A stretch of DNA of 64,000 bases. Source: Ochotona curzoniae (Eukaryota; Chordata; Mammalia; Lagomorpha; Ochotonidae). The notes beneath the pieces are model-generated. The model did not search any database, had not been told where the DNA came from, and saw only the letters and a list, made by a program, of their open reading frames with translations. Made by a program: the position numbers and the translations under genes. Where the stretch lies: NCBI RefSeq assembly GCF_017591425.1, contig NW_024465885.1, positions 47,177,001-47,241,000 on the forward strand, in the 5' to 3' direction. Positions 32,501 through 45,402 of this stretch are shown piece by piece; within the stretch, counting starts at the first letter, position 1; each line of letters starts with the position of its first letter.

Positions 32501-33314
32501 GCGGCAGGAGCTGGCCAGCAGAGGCGTGCCCACCTTTCCCTCCCCTCCCCACAGCTCCGACAGGACGCCTGGAGACGGGCCCAGGCTGGGAGCACCGTGA
32601 GGACACTGCAGTGAGGACTTACGCACAGAGCCCCGCAGATCTGCTCCCTGTCCTGCGGATCAGAGCAGGAGCTACAAAGTCAGGTGGGGGAGGCGTTGGA
32701 GGAGAGAACGGCCAAGTGCGAGGATGACTCCGGAGAAAGATGCTGTTGGTGCGGCACTGGCACCCCGGGGAACACACAGCACCCTGCCCCCTCGCTGCGT
32801 GCCCTCACTTCTCCACCTTCCACCCCACCTCACACACCGAGGCTCCTGCACAGCCCCTCCCTGCACAGGGCTCCTGCACCGGGCCCCTCCCCAGCATGCC
32901 ACCCCGCCTCTCACCCCCAGCACTTCCCACCTTCTAAACGCTCACAGAAGCTCCCGTCTGTTCACCGAGTCTGTCCACCAGCCAACGCTGACTCAACAAA
33001 CGGCACAGTCGTTACCGGGAAGCAAAGGTGCCATCAGGCGCTCGCTGTTTTTACAACTGACGGAGCTACTGGCTTAAGGAAGAACAGCAAACACAGGTGT
33101 GAAAGCTGAGGTGAGGAAGGAAGAGACAGAAAAAAAGGCTCAGAAATAAACTGGAAGAAGGAAGCTACTATAGAACAGAGGATGAAATATACATAGGACA
33201 GAAGTGAGCATATGCAAATATACCACACAAGCACTTGAAGCTAAGAAGAATCCCACAGACAGACAAGGAACACGACAGGTTCCTAACAAAGTTCTCAAAT
33301 CAGAAAACTGAAGC

Positions 33315-33558
33315 GGGGCTGTCGCTGCGACACGGCCGGTAAAGCCATCACCTGGCCACCAGCATCCCATAGGTGCCACTCTGCGTCCCATCCTGGCCCG
33401 AGGCCCTGGCCCCCTGCCGCACTTGTGGGAGGCCCAGTGAAGCTGCTGGCTCCCGCCTGCTCAGCAGGCCACTGAGGCCACCTGGGGCGCGAACTCACGG
33501 ATGCAGGAGCCCTCTCGCATCCTTGCTCCCTTTAACTCTTTCAAATAAACATCTTTCT
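33315..33558 (+). repeat. C-type SINE, sense, diverged
   Basis: GGCCACCAGCATCCCATAGG, CTTGTGGGAGGCCCAGTG and AACTCTTTCAAATAAACATC. Confidence 0.6.
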
Positions 33559-33794
33559 TTACTAATAAGGCCTTATTTTCAAAACTAATTTTTAAAACAT
33601 CCGAAATCAATTATTTAACAGGAAAGGTTTACAATTCCCACATGAGGAACACTTAAGACATGCCCAAAGGTCACAAAAGAAAGAAAATATTGAGACACCC
33701 ACCACACAGTGCTGTTAAACAGGAAATTCAGGGCACTCTCAGCAGACTCATCTTCCCAGGAGTAAATGAGGGCAGTAAAGAAAATAGCATCAGG

Positions 33795-34088
33795 GGGTCT
33801 GGCACAATAGCCTAGTGGATAAAGTCCTCACTTTGCATGCACTGGGATCCCATGTGGATGCTGGCTCACATCCCAGCAGCCCCACTTCTCATCCAGCTTC
33901 CTGCTTGTGGCCTGGGGGCACAACAGAGGACAGCCCAAAGCCTCAGGACCCTGCACCCGTATGGGAAACCGGGAAGAGACTCCTGGCTCCTGGCTTCGGA
34001 TCAGCATAGCTCCAGTGAACCAGTGGACAGAAGATCTTTCTCTGTCTCTCCTCTCTGTAAATCTGACTTTCCAATAAAAATAAACAGA
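33795..34088 (+). repeat. C-type SINE, sense
   Basis: GGGGTCTGGCACAATAGCC, GGATAAAGTCCTCAC and ACTTTCCAATAAAAATAAAC. Confidence 0.88.
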
Positions 34089-34936
34089 TGTTTAAAGAAA
34101 GAAAACAACATTTCTTTCTTTTTGGGGAGGGGGCTAGTGTCAGGTACAAGTTCCCACACAGCAGGCGCTGGCTTTTACCGCAACACCAACCTCAGCAGAC
34201 GGGATTTCCAGCACAAAGCACCAGTAAACTGGCCAGAGGAGAGGAAAAAAGAGATGGAGTCTATACTGCAAATCTGTGTATAGGAAAAGTCCTCAATGCA
34301 CTGAAGATCTAAATATAAAAGCGTAAAAAACAAATTCACCAAAACAAAGCTGTGAGGGCGCAGGCGTTTGTCCCGCACCAAGGTGCTCAGCTTGGATCCT
34401 TGGCTGAGCTTCCCGTTGGCGCGGCGTGGGTCGCCCGAGCCGTGGGCTTCCTGCCACGAACAGGCAGGACCTGCACGGAGTCCCCGCGCGGGCTCTGGCC
34501 ACCCGCACAAGCTGTGGATGGCGGCTGCCTTTCTCTCTCTACTGCTCAATTTTTAAAAAAGCTTCGGAGAAAACTACAGAATGTGATTTTTATCATATCA
34601 AAGTGCAGCAAATCTAAGAATGTCTCCCAACTCTGAAGTGACTAAAAAAAGTTTCTGCTTAACCAAAAAAAAAAAAAGTTGCAGGCAATATTGGCATGTA
34701 AATGATATCCTTGGTGAACTATGACAAAGAGCTAATTTCCCTCAGAACTTTAAAAAACTGGAAAGGTGACATGATCATCAGAGTTTACAGAGAAGAAGTA
34801 TAAATTACACTTCCCCTATGAAAGTACATTTGGTCTCAACAAAATATAAATACCAATTAAAACCCAGATTTTAACATGGGACTATCTCGCACAGGGACTG
34901 TTCAGTAGGCCCCTCCCAAAATGTTGGGCATTGTCA

Positions 34937-35279
34937 GCAGTGCGGGGCACCCCAGCACACACCACTGCAACACCCCAGCAGTGCGGGACACCCCAGCACA
35001 CACCACTGCAACACCCCAGCAGTGCAGGACACCCCAGCACACACCACTGCAACACCCCAGCAGTGCGGGACACCCCAGCACACACCACTGCAACACCCCA
35101 GCAGTGCAAGACACCCCAGCAGCGCGGGACACCCCAGCACATACCACTGCAACACCCTAGCAGTGCGGGGCACCCCAGCAGTGCGGGACACCCCAGCAGT
35201 GCGGGACACCCTAGCACACACCACTGCAACACCCCAGCAGTGCAGGACACCCCAGCACACACCACTGCAACACCCACAA
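34937..35279. repeat. 41-bp minisatellite with 18-bp short units
   Basis: GCAGTGCGGGACACCCCAGC-type units start at 34937, 34978, 35019, 35060, 35101, 35119, 35160, 35178, 35196 and about 35237. The full unit is 41 bp. Short 18-bp units lack the CACACCACTGCAACACC part, so they arose by deletion inside a unit. Cys/Gly/Val-rich minus-strand ORFs up to 184 codons over it are artefacts. Confidence 0.96.
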
Positions 35280-36429
35280 CACTCGGAAACCGCCCCGTTC
35301 TCTGCCGGGGCAGTCACTTGCACGAACACACACAGGGCCGTGTTGGCTCCCCTCCTCCGCATGTGTTGCTGCGGGAGGCAGCTCTGGCCTGTCCCAGCCG
35401 CACCGAGCATGCTGTTCAGGGCCGTACCAGGCACCCTGCGTGAGGGGGAAGTGAAACGCCGCCGTCTGTGCACACTGTGGGTTCTCACTCACTCATCCGC
35501 CCACGGACACTTGGGTCAGCTGATAATGAACCCACAGGTGCCTTTGACACACCGAGGTGCACGCAGCAACGGGACGGCTGGGCCCACGGTGAGCACGTGG
35601 TCAGTTTGTGAAGGACTGCATGCTGTTGTCCATGAGGCTGAAGTCTGAGATGTCCATGGTCAAGGGCAGGAGGGCCCTTCTGCAGGGAAAGACCTCAAGG
35701 CTGCGGGCGGAAGTCAGCTGCACTGCACTATTTCCTACGTAGGACTGAATGCACCTGCTGGAGAGGGCGGGCCGCTTCATGACCACCACAGTTCTGGCTA
35801 GCACTGTGACTGCCCTGATGGGCCCTCGAGGTCCTTGTTGCTCCCCAGAGGCCCAGGGACACATCAGCACGCCGCCGCCCCCGCCCCGTGCACATCTCAG
35901 CTAGAGACCAACAGTGAGCCACCTTCGATGCCAGCCCCAGGAGCCCGCCAGCACATCCAGTGGAAAAACACAGCCCGAGTCGATGAAGGCAGCTGGAGCC
36001 CCGCCCCATCCCCACCCAGGAGAGCGACAACGCTAGCTTCCATCGGCCAGGTGTCTGCAGATGCCTCTGTCCCCGCTGCTCTGTGTGACACTGGCTGCCA
36101 GCTTGGCTGAAGACCAGAATAAACCATCACCAGGGATCTCTCCACAAGCAATGGCAGTGGAACAGAGGTTCCAGCAAGGGGGATTCTGAACAGGCCGTGC
36201 CTCCTCACATCCATCCTGAGACACTCGACCTGGGGGCCACGCGAGCTTATCACAGCCATGATTCTAACACTTTTCCTCATGATGCCCTGAAGGTCCTACA
36301 AAGCGCCATCCACATGGTAACTCAGCAATGCAGAGCCGTGAGCTACGGACATACAGGTCGAAGCTGGGCGAGTCTCCATCTCATTCGACCAGCAAAAGGC
36401 TACAGGTGCACACTGGAATTCGTGCCGTT

Positions 36430-36600
36430 TATGCGACATGGAGGCAGAGGCGGCTATTTTCCCGCTGGATGACAGCGTGGGAGGGAAGGCTGACCGCCGA
36501 GGGGCACAGAGGCAGCTTTCTGGGGGACAGACTCATCCTGCATCCCGACCATGTCGGTGGTTACAAACACCACTACCCCAGATACGGTGAGCGATTGTGT
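36430..36600 (+). repeat. possible ancient LINE-1 3'-UTR relic
   Basis: GGGAGGGAAGGCTGACCGCC, GTCGGTGGTTACAAACACC and GAGCGATTGTGTACAAATC follow the order of an L1M 3' UTR (flanks of the GGTGGTGGTTAC motif). Distant similarity only. Confidence 0.4.
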
Positions 36601-37873
36601 ACAAATCACACCTCCCCTTTGTCCCCGTCATCGCCAACTACGGAAACCAACACAACCCTGGGGTCTACTTTCTGGATGGCAGGACCATCACCTCCAAACA
36701 ATTACTCTAGTAAAACCTGTAAAAGCCAGTTTGCTTGTGAGGGAACTGTAATGCATGGGGACCGCCTTGTGGCTGAAGATGTCACATGGCAGTGGCGTGT
36801 GGAGGTGACGCATCTGGGAGGTTTGTGGGATTGGGGGTGGGGGGCACTCCTGACTTTTTGACACCTGCTCTGTTATGTGGCATCAGGAAGCGGCAAGGGC
36901 GCCACCAGAGGCTCCTGGAGTTCCCAGATCCCAAACCCACCAGCCGCATCAACTTCCATTTGTGCAAATGACCCCACCCCGGGTGTTCTGTGACAGCAAC
37001 TGGAAACGAACCAAGCAGACGGTCAAGCCCACTGCCAGCAGGACAGAAACGCTGTCACCCCTCACTCACTGGTGAGGGACCCCCACCCCGTGCGGCAGAC
37101 ACCGTTCCAGGCACCTGGCATGGTGCTGAACAGAACAGAGGCCTTCGGGCGCTGGCATGCCAGTGGCTCTCTGGGCTGCAGCCTGGCATGGGATGGCACC
37201 ACTTGTCTGGAGAGCCGTGACAAGCCAAATGAGCGGGCACATGGCAGGGCTAGCAGGTGGGAGCTGGGGTTGCTGGTCCTGAAACAGGACAAGAACCCTG
37301 AAAGGGGCAGAGGCCTGCCACCCCCATTCACATGAAGTCAACAGCGGTGAGGCAGTCAGGCACGGCATGCGCCTCCAGGGGTGGGAGGCGACACGGGAGC
37401 ACCATGACATGCCCACCTGATTCCAGATTTCAATGACATTAGCACTCCCCGAGGGTCTGGGAAGTTACTGGTTTGGAACGAATGGCATAAATGCACACAG
37501 AGTCCAGACTATAAAAGCAAGCTTTGAGCAGGTCCCCAATTACAAAAGAGTCTGGGAACTGGCATAATTACATCCTCAAGTAATTACCATGGAGTACAGG
37601 GACTGGGCCAAAGAAAGGCTTTGTGTAGCCAGCCCAGTTACATAATGAGCAACTGCAACTGGCAGCAAAGAGCAACCGCAGCCACAGGAAAATCATGCAG
37701 GAATGAGAATGCAAAGCGTTTCCTCTAGCTCCGCACCAGGGGACAGCAGCAAACTTCCGAGGCAGGCAGCCCAGGTGAGGAGCAGCCTGGCGGGCCGCTG
37801 TTCCCAAGCTGTGGCTCCAGCAGCTGGCCAGGGAGGCAGCGCGCCTGCGCGGGCGCCTCACCTGCCTCATGCT

Positions 37874-38200
37874 AATCCCACGTGGGCTCGGGGGTCAGAT
37901 CGCTGGAGCACGCGGAGGACACTGCCAGAACCCAGAGGGAGAGCGGGCCGCATTGAAATCCCACGTGGGCTCGGGGTCAGATCGCTGGAGCACGCGGAGG
38001 ACACTGCCAGAACCCAGAGGGAGAGCGGGCCGCATTGAAATCCCACGTGGGCTCAGGGTCAGATCGCTGGAGCACGCGGAGGACACTGCCAGAACCCAGA
38101 GGGAGAGCGGGCCGCATTGAAATCCCACGTGGGCTCGGGGTCAGATCGCTGGAGCACGCGGGGGACACGGCCAGAACCCAGAGGGAGAGCGGGCCGCGTT
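37874..38200. repeat. 82-bp minisatellite with one CACGTG per unit
   Basis: AATCCCACGTGGGCTC recurs at 37874, 37957, 38039 and 38121: one 83-bp and two exact 82-bp steps, about four units. Each unit carries the palindrome CCCACGTGGG, a perfect E-box core, at 37879, 37962, 38044 and 38126. Repeated ORFs on both strands are artefacts. Confidence 0.97.
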
Positions 38201-38353
38201 GAGGTGTCCACTGAGTGCTCATGCGGAAGCAGAGAGAGAGCAGGATTGCAGCATTTGCATTAGACACACTTGTCTTGAACTTTCTTAGTGAATAAAAAAG
38301 AAAAAAAGAGACACACTCTCAAATGCTGGCTTACATTTTTTGAACTATCCAAA

Positions 38354-38493
38354 GTAGAGTGGCGTTTGGCCCAGCAGTTCAGGCGCCACCTGTGACACCG
38401 ACACACACTGCCGGGGACACAGTGGGGGATGGCCCAAGCATTTGGGTTCCTGCCACCCACACGGGAGACCAGGATGGAGTTCTGGTCTCTTGG
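38354..38493 (+). repeat. C-type SINE fragment, sense, ending in a CA repeat
   Basis: TGGCGTTTGGCCCAGCAGTTC, GGGGATGGCCCAAGCATTTG and CACGGGAGACCAGGATGG. The right half is replaced by the CA microsatellite. Confidence 0.6.
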
Positions 38494-38497
38494 GACA

Positions 38498-38540
<43 letters not shown>
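38494..38540. repeat. (CA)n microsatellite
   Basis: About 23 CA dinucleotides with one TA interruption, joining two sense SINEs. Confidence 0.97.
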
Positions 38541-38542
<2 letters not shown>

Positions 38543-38815
38543 GCTGGCGCTGCCATGGGGTAGCACATTAAGCCTCCATCTGTCACCAGCAACCTACACA
38601 TGCGCCAGTCCAAGCGCCAGCTGCTCTACTAATGGCCGGGAAAGCACTTAAGATGCCCATCACTGAGCCTTGCACTGGGTCCTGCACCCCTGTGGGAGAC
38701 CTGGAAGAAGTTCCTGGCTGAAGCTCCAGCCTTAGTGGCCATTTGGAGAGTGAACCAGCAAATGGAAGATCTCTCTGCTGTAACCTTGCCTTTCACATTA
38801 GAATAAAGCTTTCAG
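38541..38815 (+). repeat. C-type SINE, sense, older subfamily
   Basis: GGGCTGGCGCTGCCATGGGG, CCTGTGGGAGACCTGGAAG and CATTAGAATAAAGCTTTC. Confidence 0.8.
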
Positions 38816-41800
38816 AAAAGAGAAAGAAAAATGTTTTTAAAGGGATCTGCAAGGCGCGGCCACACACACTAGCTGCTCCTGCAGGGACTTCTCTCTGTAG
38901 ATGTTGTGGGCTGTAGGGCAGTTGCTCCAGCAGCTCCATCTGATAGGACAGCGGCTGACACCACGTGCCTGCTGGGCGACAGTGAAATCAACGCCCACGT
39001 GGACTCTGTCAAGGGGACGGGTGAGTGAGGACTGATGGACTCAGCCACGGCAGAAGGCCAGGGCTGCTGGGGGCTGCCAGGGATTCGCCCAGGACATCAA
39101 GTCACAGCTCGTGTGCCCTCCCAGGGTCACTCAGAGGCCCAGCCACTCGGCCATCAGTAACCCCGGGTCAGTACGGCTGGCTGCAGCCTAGGCTCCTCCG
39201 CAAAGTCAATGGGTCCTTCCCAGGGCGAGCTGAAACCCAATGTCAGGAGGTCATGGGGAAGGTGGCAGGGAGCAGCCCATCTAAGTCCACTGGTCCAAGA
39301 ACCCATGCTGAGTGCTTCAGCAAGGAGAGGGCCCAGCAGGTTCCTGGTCTGCATTTGGCCAGCACTGGAGTCCTTCCAGGATAACAACAGGAAGCTTTAA
39401 GCCTTGCCTCCTGCCTGTGAGCTTTGGCCAGAAACCAAATACAAGTTGGTGTGCACAAACATCAGCTTTGCTGGCTCTGGCTGGCCACTGCAGCCAGTGC
39501 TGGGCCTGTGCCGGAACCCCCACAGCCACACCGGGATGTGTGGGAGTCAGGGAAGGATGAGGACGCACACAGATGACCCTGCAAACAGAACTTGCGCTGT
39601 GGCTCCTTACTGGTCTACCGCAGCCCATTCCACCTGAGCGCGCAGCCCCACAGCCTCGGGGGGGGGAGGGGAAGCGGCCACACACCGGAAAAGGCTACCA
39701 AGTCAGTCTTTCCTAAGAGTGTGGGGATACAGACCTATCTGGAACCCTCCCATGTCATCGAAGTGAAAAGCCTCCCAGCCCTCAGGAACCTGCCTTGCTA
39801 GGACAGCCAGCAGAGAGAAGCAGAAAGCAGTGAAAAGGGCTGTGACGCAGACTGACAGGTGTCAGAGGGGCCAGCCCATCCCAGGGGGAGGGACGCAGAT
39901 GTAGGGGTAAGAAGGCACACATTTTAGAGGCCAGGGCCAGGATGGGGATGAATGAGACAGTGGCAAGGAGGTTCTGGAGGCCAGTTGAGTGCTGGGATAT
40001 GAGGGGAGTCAGTGACGCTGGGCCGGAAGTCAAAGGGGAATAGGAGGGAGCCAGGCACTGCATCTCGGGAGAGCCACCTGGGCAGGAGCAGCCCAGTGGG
40101 ACACCCAGTGCTGGGCAACCATTACAGCAGGCAGCTGAGGCCTCCAGGTGCAGGCCCCAGGGACAGCAAAGCTGGCAACCAGGGCAGAACCCAGGGCCAT
40201 GCACGGGCAGAGGGAAGGCAGAGGACATCCTGGCCGTCCTGGCCGAGCGAGGTCTCTGCCTGGCTCCGAGTCAGAGCTGCACACCGCGTGAGGGCATGCA
40301 GCCGTGGACCAGCAGGCGCCGCTCAGCCCCACAGCGACAGGCATGGCCCCTACTGCTTCACAAAGCTCAGACGGCTCAGATCTGTCTGGAAATAACTTGC
40401 GGGCATCCTGCAACGGCTAGGTTATGACTCTGGAGGCAGCTTTTCCGGGGCACCGAGTGAGAGCAGAGAAACCCACTTCAGGGCTGTACCTTAAAAAGTT
40501 TCCACTTCACCAAACAATGTGCAGAATCCCCCAGGTGGAAGACCCCAGGTCTTGCAACAGCATTTCAATTCATCCAGTTACTAAGAAGCCAGCAGATCCA
40601 AGTAGAACAATTCAACTTTTTCAAAATTAGTATTTTAGCTTTACAATTGTTCTTCAGAATAAGGAACAGCTATGGGTAGGGTTTCTTTGGGGTTTTTTGT
40701 TTTGTTTTGTTTGTTTTTAAAGAGCTACATGCAAGTCAATAAGACAGACGCACACACCGTACTCTGCCCACAGTGCGCAGATCCTGTCACTGCCACCTTG
40801 CCGGGCTGTGCATTTCTTATTTATAATTGTCACAATCATATCACTTAACAGTGCCATTTTCATGACTACCTGGACAGTCAGAATTTAAGAACGTAAAACG
40901 TCTGGATGAATGAAAACAAATAAATTACATGTACGCTATAGGGAGAGTTACTGCAGAATTCTCCCGGTAAGCTCTCCCAGTGTGTAATACATAAGGCAGT
41001 TGAGTAAAACTTTCTGGTCAAAGGTCAGTTGTGTCAAAGAAGTAACATCAAAATCAGGCTAAGCTTTCAGGACCAAAAAACGACTTTTCCCTGTCCCTGG
41101 CCCTGCTTCCTGCACACAGACGGCAGGTAAGGAACTGGCGATCCATCCGAGGCACGGCCACGCTGTCCGCAGCAGCTAGGCCAGTGGACAGGACAGTGTG
41201 GCGGGACAAGGCAGGCCCCTTCCACGGTGTCCCTGCTGTGCGTCACAGTCCAGCAAGGGCAAACCACGGTCCTCTCCTGCACCTGTGTGGAGGAGCCCCC
41301 CGGAGGAGGCTCTCACACACACAGAGACGGGGTGGGGAGGGAGAGACTCGGGGACACACAGGCCTAGGTCGTGCATTTGCCCCGTCAGAGCCCGGGGCCA
41401 GTGTGGACGCTTCCCAGCAGCCGCGGGGCTAGAAGACTGGGCAGCTGGAAGGCTCCACGCTAGGAGAGCGCTGCTAGTGAGGCATGAGCAGTGCAGCTGC
41501 AGATCCAGCGGCAGGCGCCTGCGTCCCACTCCTGACTGACCACACCACGCACAGCGCTCAGAAACCAGGGAAGGAAGGAAGGAGGCAGGACGGCGGGGTT
41601 CCAGGCCCTCGGGAACACCTACATCCACAGGGAGAAAGGAACTTGGGGCTGCTTTCCACAATTCTCTGAGCCCGGATGACTTATTCTTCAACAAATATCA
41701 ACGACAGAGAGGGTTTCCCCGGGAAGCTCTGGGGTTGTGCCAAGTTCACAGTGACTCTTCCACGTGTCTAGCATCAACAGCTAGACTGTGGCTCAAATCT

Positions 41801-42242
41801 TATGCAGCAAACCCTGCAAGGTGCCAACGCGCTCACAGGCTCCCCCTGTCGGGCCACTGTGTAAACAGCAAGCAGGCTCCCAAACTTGTTCACACGCTCC
41901 AAGGCTTCATTCAACTCATCCTTCAACAGTCTCCGGGCAGCAAACTGGCACGTGCTAACAGGCGTGGGAATCCAAACACAAAGAAAACACAAGATGATGC
42001 AGGGCTGGCTTATAGACTTACACAGAGCTGATCAGGCAAGGTCAAGGCCCATGGAGCATGCGTCTGTCAGCCAGGACTGGCCACGGCTGGGTCCCAGGAG
42101 ACATTTTCCCTTCCTCTCCTCTCACCCCGTGATCTCTAGACCTCACATCTCTCAACTGTCACACTCTCAGCCTTTGTTGCTCCTTTTCTAATACTGCTCA
42201 GAAAGAATCTTCTAGAACTTAAGTATTAAAGTAAGAAATTAT

Positions 42243-42570
42243 AGGGACCAGCACAGTGGCATGGCAAGCTAGCCCTCTGGCTGCAGTGCCAACATCCCAT
42301 ATGGGCTCCGGTTCATGTGCTAGCTGCTCCACTTCAAATGCAGCTCCCTATTGGCCAACAGTGTCCTGCCACCAACAAACCTGCAAGACAGCAGGTGCCA
42401 GGCCAAGGACCAGGGGCCCTGCCACTCACGCAGGAGACCACGACGGAGTTCCAGGCTCCTGGCTTCAGCCTTGCCCAGCCCCAGCTGTGGCTACCATCTG
42501 AGCGAAGCAGAAGATGGAAAGATCTTGTCCCTCCCTCTCTGTCACACTGCTTTTCAAATAAGTAAATCTG
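42243..42570 (+). repeat. C-type SINE, sense
   Basis: GGGACCAGCACAGTGGCATGG, CATCCCATATGGGCTCCGG and TTTCAAATAAGTAAATCTGG. Confidence 0.82.
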
Positions 42571-43375
42571 GAAGAAGGGGGAGTTACTAAATCATTCTCC
42601 CTAACCAAGCAGCCCAAATCCAGACCCAGTTCATGCCCTGGCCTGTGATTTGGGACTGGCAGAGCTGTGCCCAGTGTCTGGGCTGCCTCCTAGGTGCCAG
42701 GCGGCAGGCTTGGCTGTGAGGCTGCGGAAGGTGTGTGGCCAGGACAGGGCGCATTTCAAGCGCCATGGCCACCAGGGCCTCTTGCACACGTCTCGGTCCA
42801 GGCTGGCCAAGGGGATGCTAGTGGCACACACCTTTGCCCTGTTCCCCGTGTGTCAACAGTAGTTGGAGGCTTGCCAGAGCACACAGCGCCTGTGGTTTGC
42901 CATCCAAGGGGACGTGTTTGCTCAGGGGACCACAGCAAGCAGTTGAATGGGCCAGCACAGGTTCTGGGGGAACATGGAGCAGGCTTTGTGAATGGGATCG
43001 CCCTCTGACCCCAAAGCGTGACCAGCCAAGACGGCTCCGCTGCTCCCGCCTCAGGCCCACTGGAAGGCCCGCAGCAGTCACTGCTCAGCCCTGACCTTCC
43101 TGGGCCCAGCCACACAAGGCATGATTCTATCGTGGCCTGGTCACATCTTAGTAGCTTTGGAAGCATTTGAAAATGGACACCAGGGAAGCAGCTTTTTTTT
43201 TTTTTTTAAGAAAGGAATGCTCATTAACAAAAAGAAATAATAATTTAAAAAAACACCATTGAAGCCTTTCACAAAATATGAACACTCTGCAAGTTGCAGC
43301 AGAAATGGAACATCCGCAGGAGTCTTCCCTGTTGTCCTGGGCCTGGGAGGACCCACTGGTGGTATGTGTGCCACT

Positions 43376-43433
<58 letters not shown>

Positions 43434-43450
43434 ACACGTGCACACGTGCA
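43376..43450. repeat. (CA)n microsatellite ending in CACGTG repeats
   Basis: About 26 CA dinucleotides pass into three GTGCACAC/CACGTG blocks. Confidence 0.97.
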
Positions 43451-43707
43451 CGCCCACCCCGCTGGCTCTGCTCCCATGCACACATTTCTCTTAGCTTCCT
43501 TCTCCTCGCGCTCACTCTGCCATCATGACTGGTCTTGGCCAGTGTCTGGCTCCAGAGGGCTGGGGGGTGGGGGGCAGGACCCAAAAGGGAGGATGCCAGG
43601 CACAGTCCTCGGGTGGAGAGCCATGGGGCAGAGTGCGCTGTGGCATTGGGTGGGAAGGGGAAAGCCCGGGCCCTTCTGGGATCATGTGACCTAGGCTCAG
43701 CTGGCTT

Positions 43708-43957
43708 TGAAGAGTTATAGAGAAAGGGAGAGACAGAGAGAAAGATCTTTTATCCTGGTCCCCACGCTGAGTGACTGCAAAGGCCAGAACTGCCAGGCCG
43801 AAGCCAGGAGCCAGGGGTTTCTTTCAGATCTCCCACATGGCTGCAGGGGCCCACGCACTTGGGCCAGCTTCTGCTGCTTTCTCAGATCAAAAACAGAGCG
43901 ACTGAGTCAGCACCGCAAGCAGCAGCTCCACCAGCTATGTCACAACGCGGGCCCCGT
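43708..43957 (-). repeat. C-type SINE, antisense
   Basis: GAGACAGAGAGAAAGATC, CAGATCTCCCACATGGCTGC and the reversed 5' end TGTCACAACGCGGGCCCC. Tail lost. Confidence 0.75.
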
Positions 43958-44086
43958 TCCTGGCATCGTTTCTAAATGTACTTCTCATCACCTGAACTGA
44001 CGGTTGGGAACTGTTACAGAAAACATCTCAGCTCTGAAACTGCTGCTGCAGCTCGGAACAAAAGGTGCTAAAGTAAGTCTGTGTTA

Positions 44087-44227
44087 AGGATTTATTTGAA
44101 AGGCAAGGTGAGAGGAAGAGGGAGGGACAGACACAGTGAGAAAGATGGGAAGCACAGGAGAGCGGAGCCCTCCCATGCACTAGTTCAGTCCCCAGATGCC
44201 CACAGCAGCCAGTGCTGGGGCCAGGCG
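44087..44227 (-). repeat. C-type SINE 3' half, antisense
   Basis: AAGGATTTATTTGAAAGGC, then GTTCAGTCCCCAGATGCCC and AGCCAGTGCTGGGGCCAGG. Cut off before the central segment. Confidence 0.6.
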
Positions 44228-44254
44228 TCAGTGACCTTTTCCATGAAACAGAAC

Positions 44255-44790
44255 CTACTGTCCTCTGTCAAAATGTGCAGACTCCACTCCGAGGGAACCA
44301 CGAGCAGCAATGGACCTTATCACAACCTGCAATGTTCGCAATAGCATTCTTCCTAACAGCCCAAAGCTGGAATCCAGCCAACTGTCCATGAGCAGGGGAA
44401 GAGAGGAGGAGGGCCTGCAGCCGCAGTGGAATATCACTAAGCCGCAAGGAAGGGACCACCGAGTGACCCAGGCTGTGCAGCGTGCACGCACCTGCAAAAC
44501 CTCCTGCCTGCTGGAGGAAATCACCCCCAAGGGCCACATGCCGAAGGCTTCCATGTACATGGAGGGAAGATCCACAGACACGGGGTGTCCGGGAGATTGC
44601 TGGGGATGATCAGGGAAGCTGTCTGCAGGAAGGAGTGCTGGGGGACCACAGCGCCTGCGTGGGGGACACGTTCTGGAACACCACACACTCATAGGTGCAC
44701 AACCCTCAGCATATCGGAAATCACCGAGGTCTGCGAGCTGAAGGATGGATGATGGCAACTGAACTATGTAAAAAGCCACTGCTTTTGAAA
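44255..44790 (+). repeat. ancient LINE-1 ORF2 3' end and 3' UTR
   Basis: In order: GTTCGCAATAGCATTCTTCC, CCAACTGTCCATGAGC, GTGGAATATCACTAAGCCG, CGTTCTGGAACACC and GCAACTGAACTATGTAAAAAG, each matching landmarks of the L1M 3' end. Minus-strand ORFs up to 199 codons across it are antisense artefacts. Confidence 0.65.
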
Positions 44791-45103
44791 AAGGAACACA
44801 AAGCAGACCCAGAGACCTTTCCATCGGATTTAGCTTTCGTAGTTTCACTTTCATTTTTGTGGCTACATCATTTGAGATTTGACTGTGGTCAAATCAATGA
44901 CTGTGCTCCTTAGCATCTCAATATTTCTCACAGGAGGCACCATTTTCCCAAATCACCAAAATATCATGCTCTGGAAACTCAACACCAACACAAACTACTA
45001 TTTCGCACACAGCCTCATACAGATTTATTTTTATAGGAAAAAAAAAAGGCACTGGGTTTGCTTCTGCTGTCCCTTTATTCTTTCAGCCACACTTCTAAGG
45101 AAA

Positions 45104-45375
45104 AAAAGAGGTGCTGGCACCAGGGTTTACAGGCCAAGCCTCTACTTGCAGTGCATCCCATATGGGCACCAATTCATGTCCCGGCTGATCCACTTCCCAT
45201 CCAGCTCCCCGCTTGTGGCCTGGGAAAGCAGTTGGGGACGGCCCAACACCCTGGGACCCTGCACCCACGTGGGAGACCTGGAAGAAGTTCCTGGCTCTGA
45301 GATTTGGGTCAGCTGAGCTCCGGCTGTTGCGGTAACTTGAGGACTGAACCAGTGGACAAAAGATCTTTCTATTTC
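45104..45375 (+). repeat. C-type SINE, sense
   Basis: GAGGTGCTGGCACCAGGG, CATCCCATATGGGCACCAATTC and GGGAGACCTGGAAGAAGTTC. Confidence 0.82.
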
Positions 45376-45402
45376 TGCCTTAGAATTGACAATGATTGGG
45401 AT

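Noticed and set aside
34882..35648. Long ORFs on both strands, including a Cys-rich one of 184 codons
   Set aside because: They are open only because the 41-bp repeat lacks stops; the protein is the repeat unit.
37874..38200. CRISPR-like direct repeats
   Set aside because: The units are contiguous and whole-unit similar with no unique spacers, in a mammalian intron; it is a minisatellite.
43259..43694. ORFs with long His-Thr or Cys-Val runs
   Set aside because: Translations of the CA microsatellite.
44255..44854. 199-codon minus-strand ORF
   Set aside because: It is the antisense of an old LINE-1 3' end.
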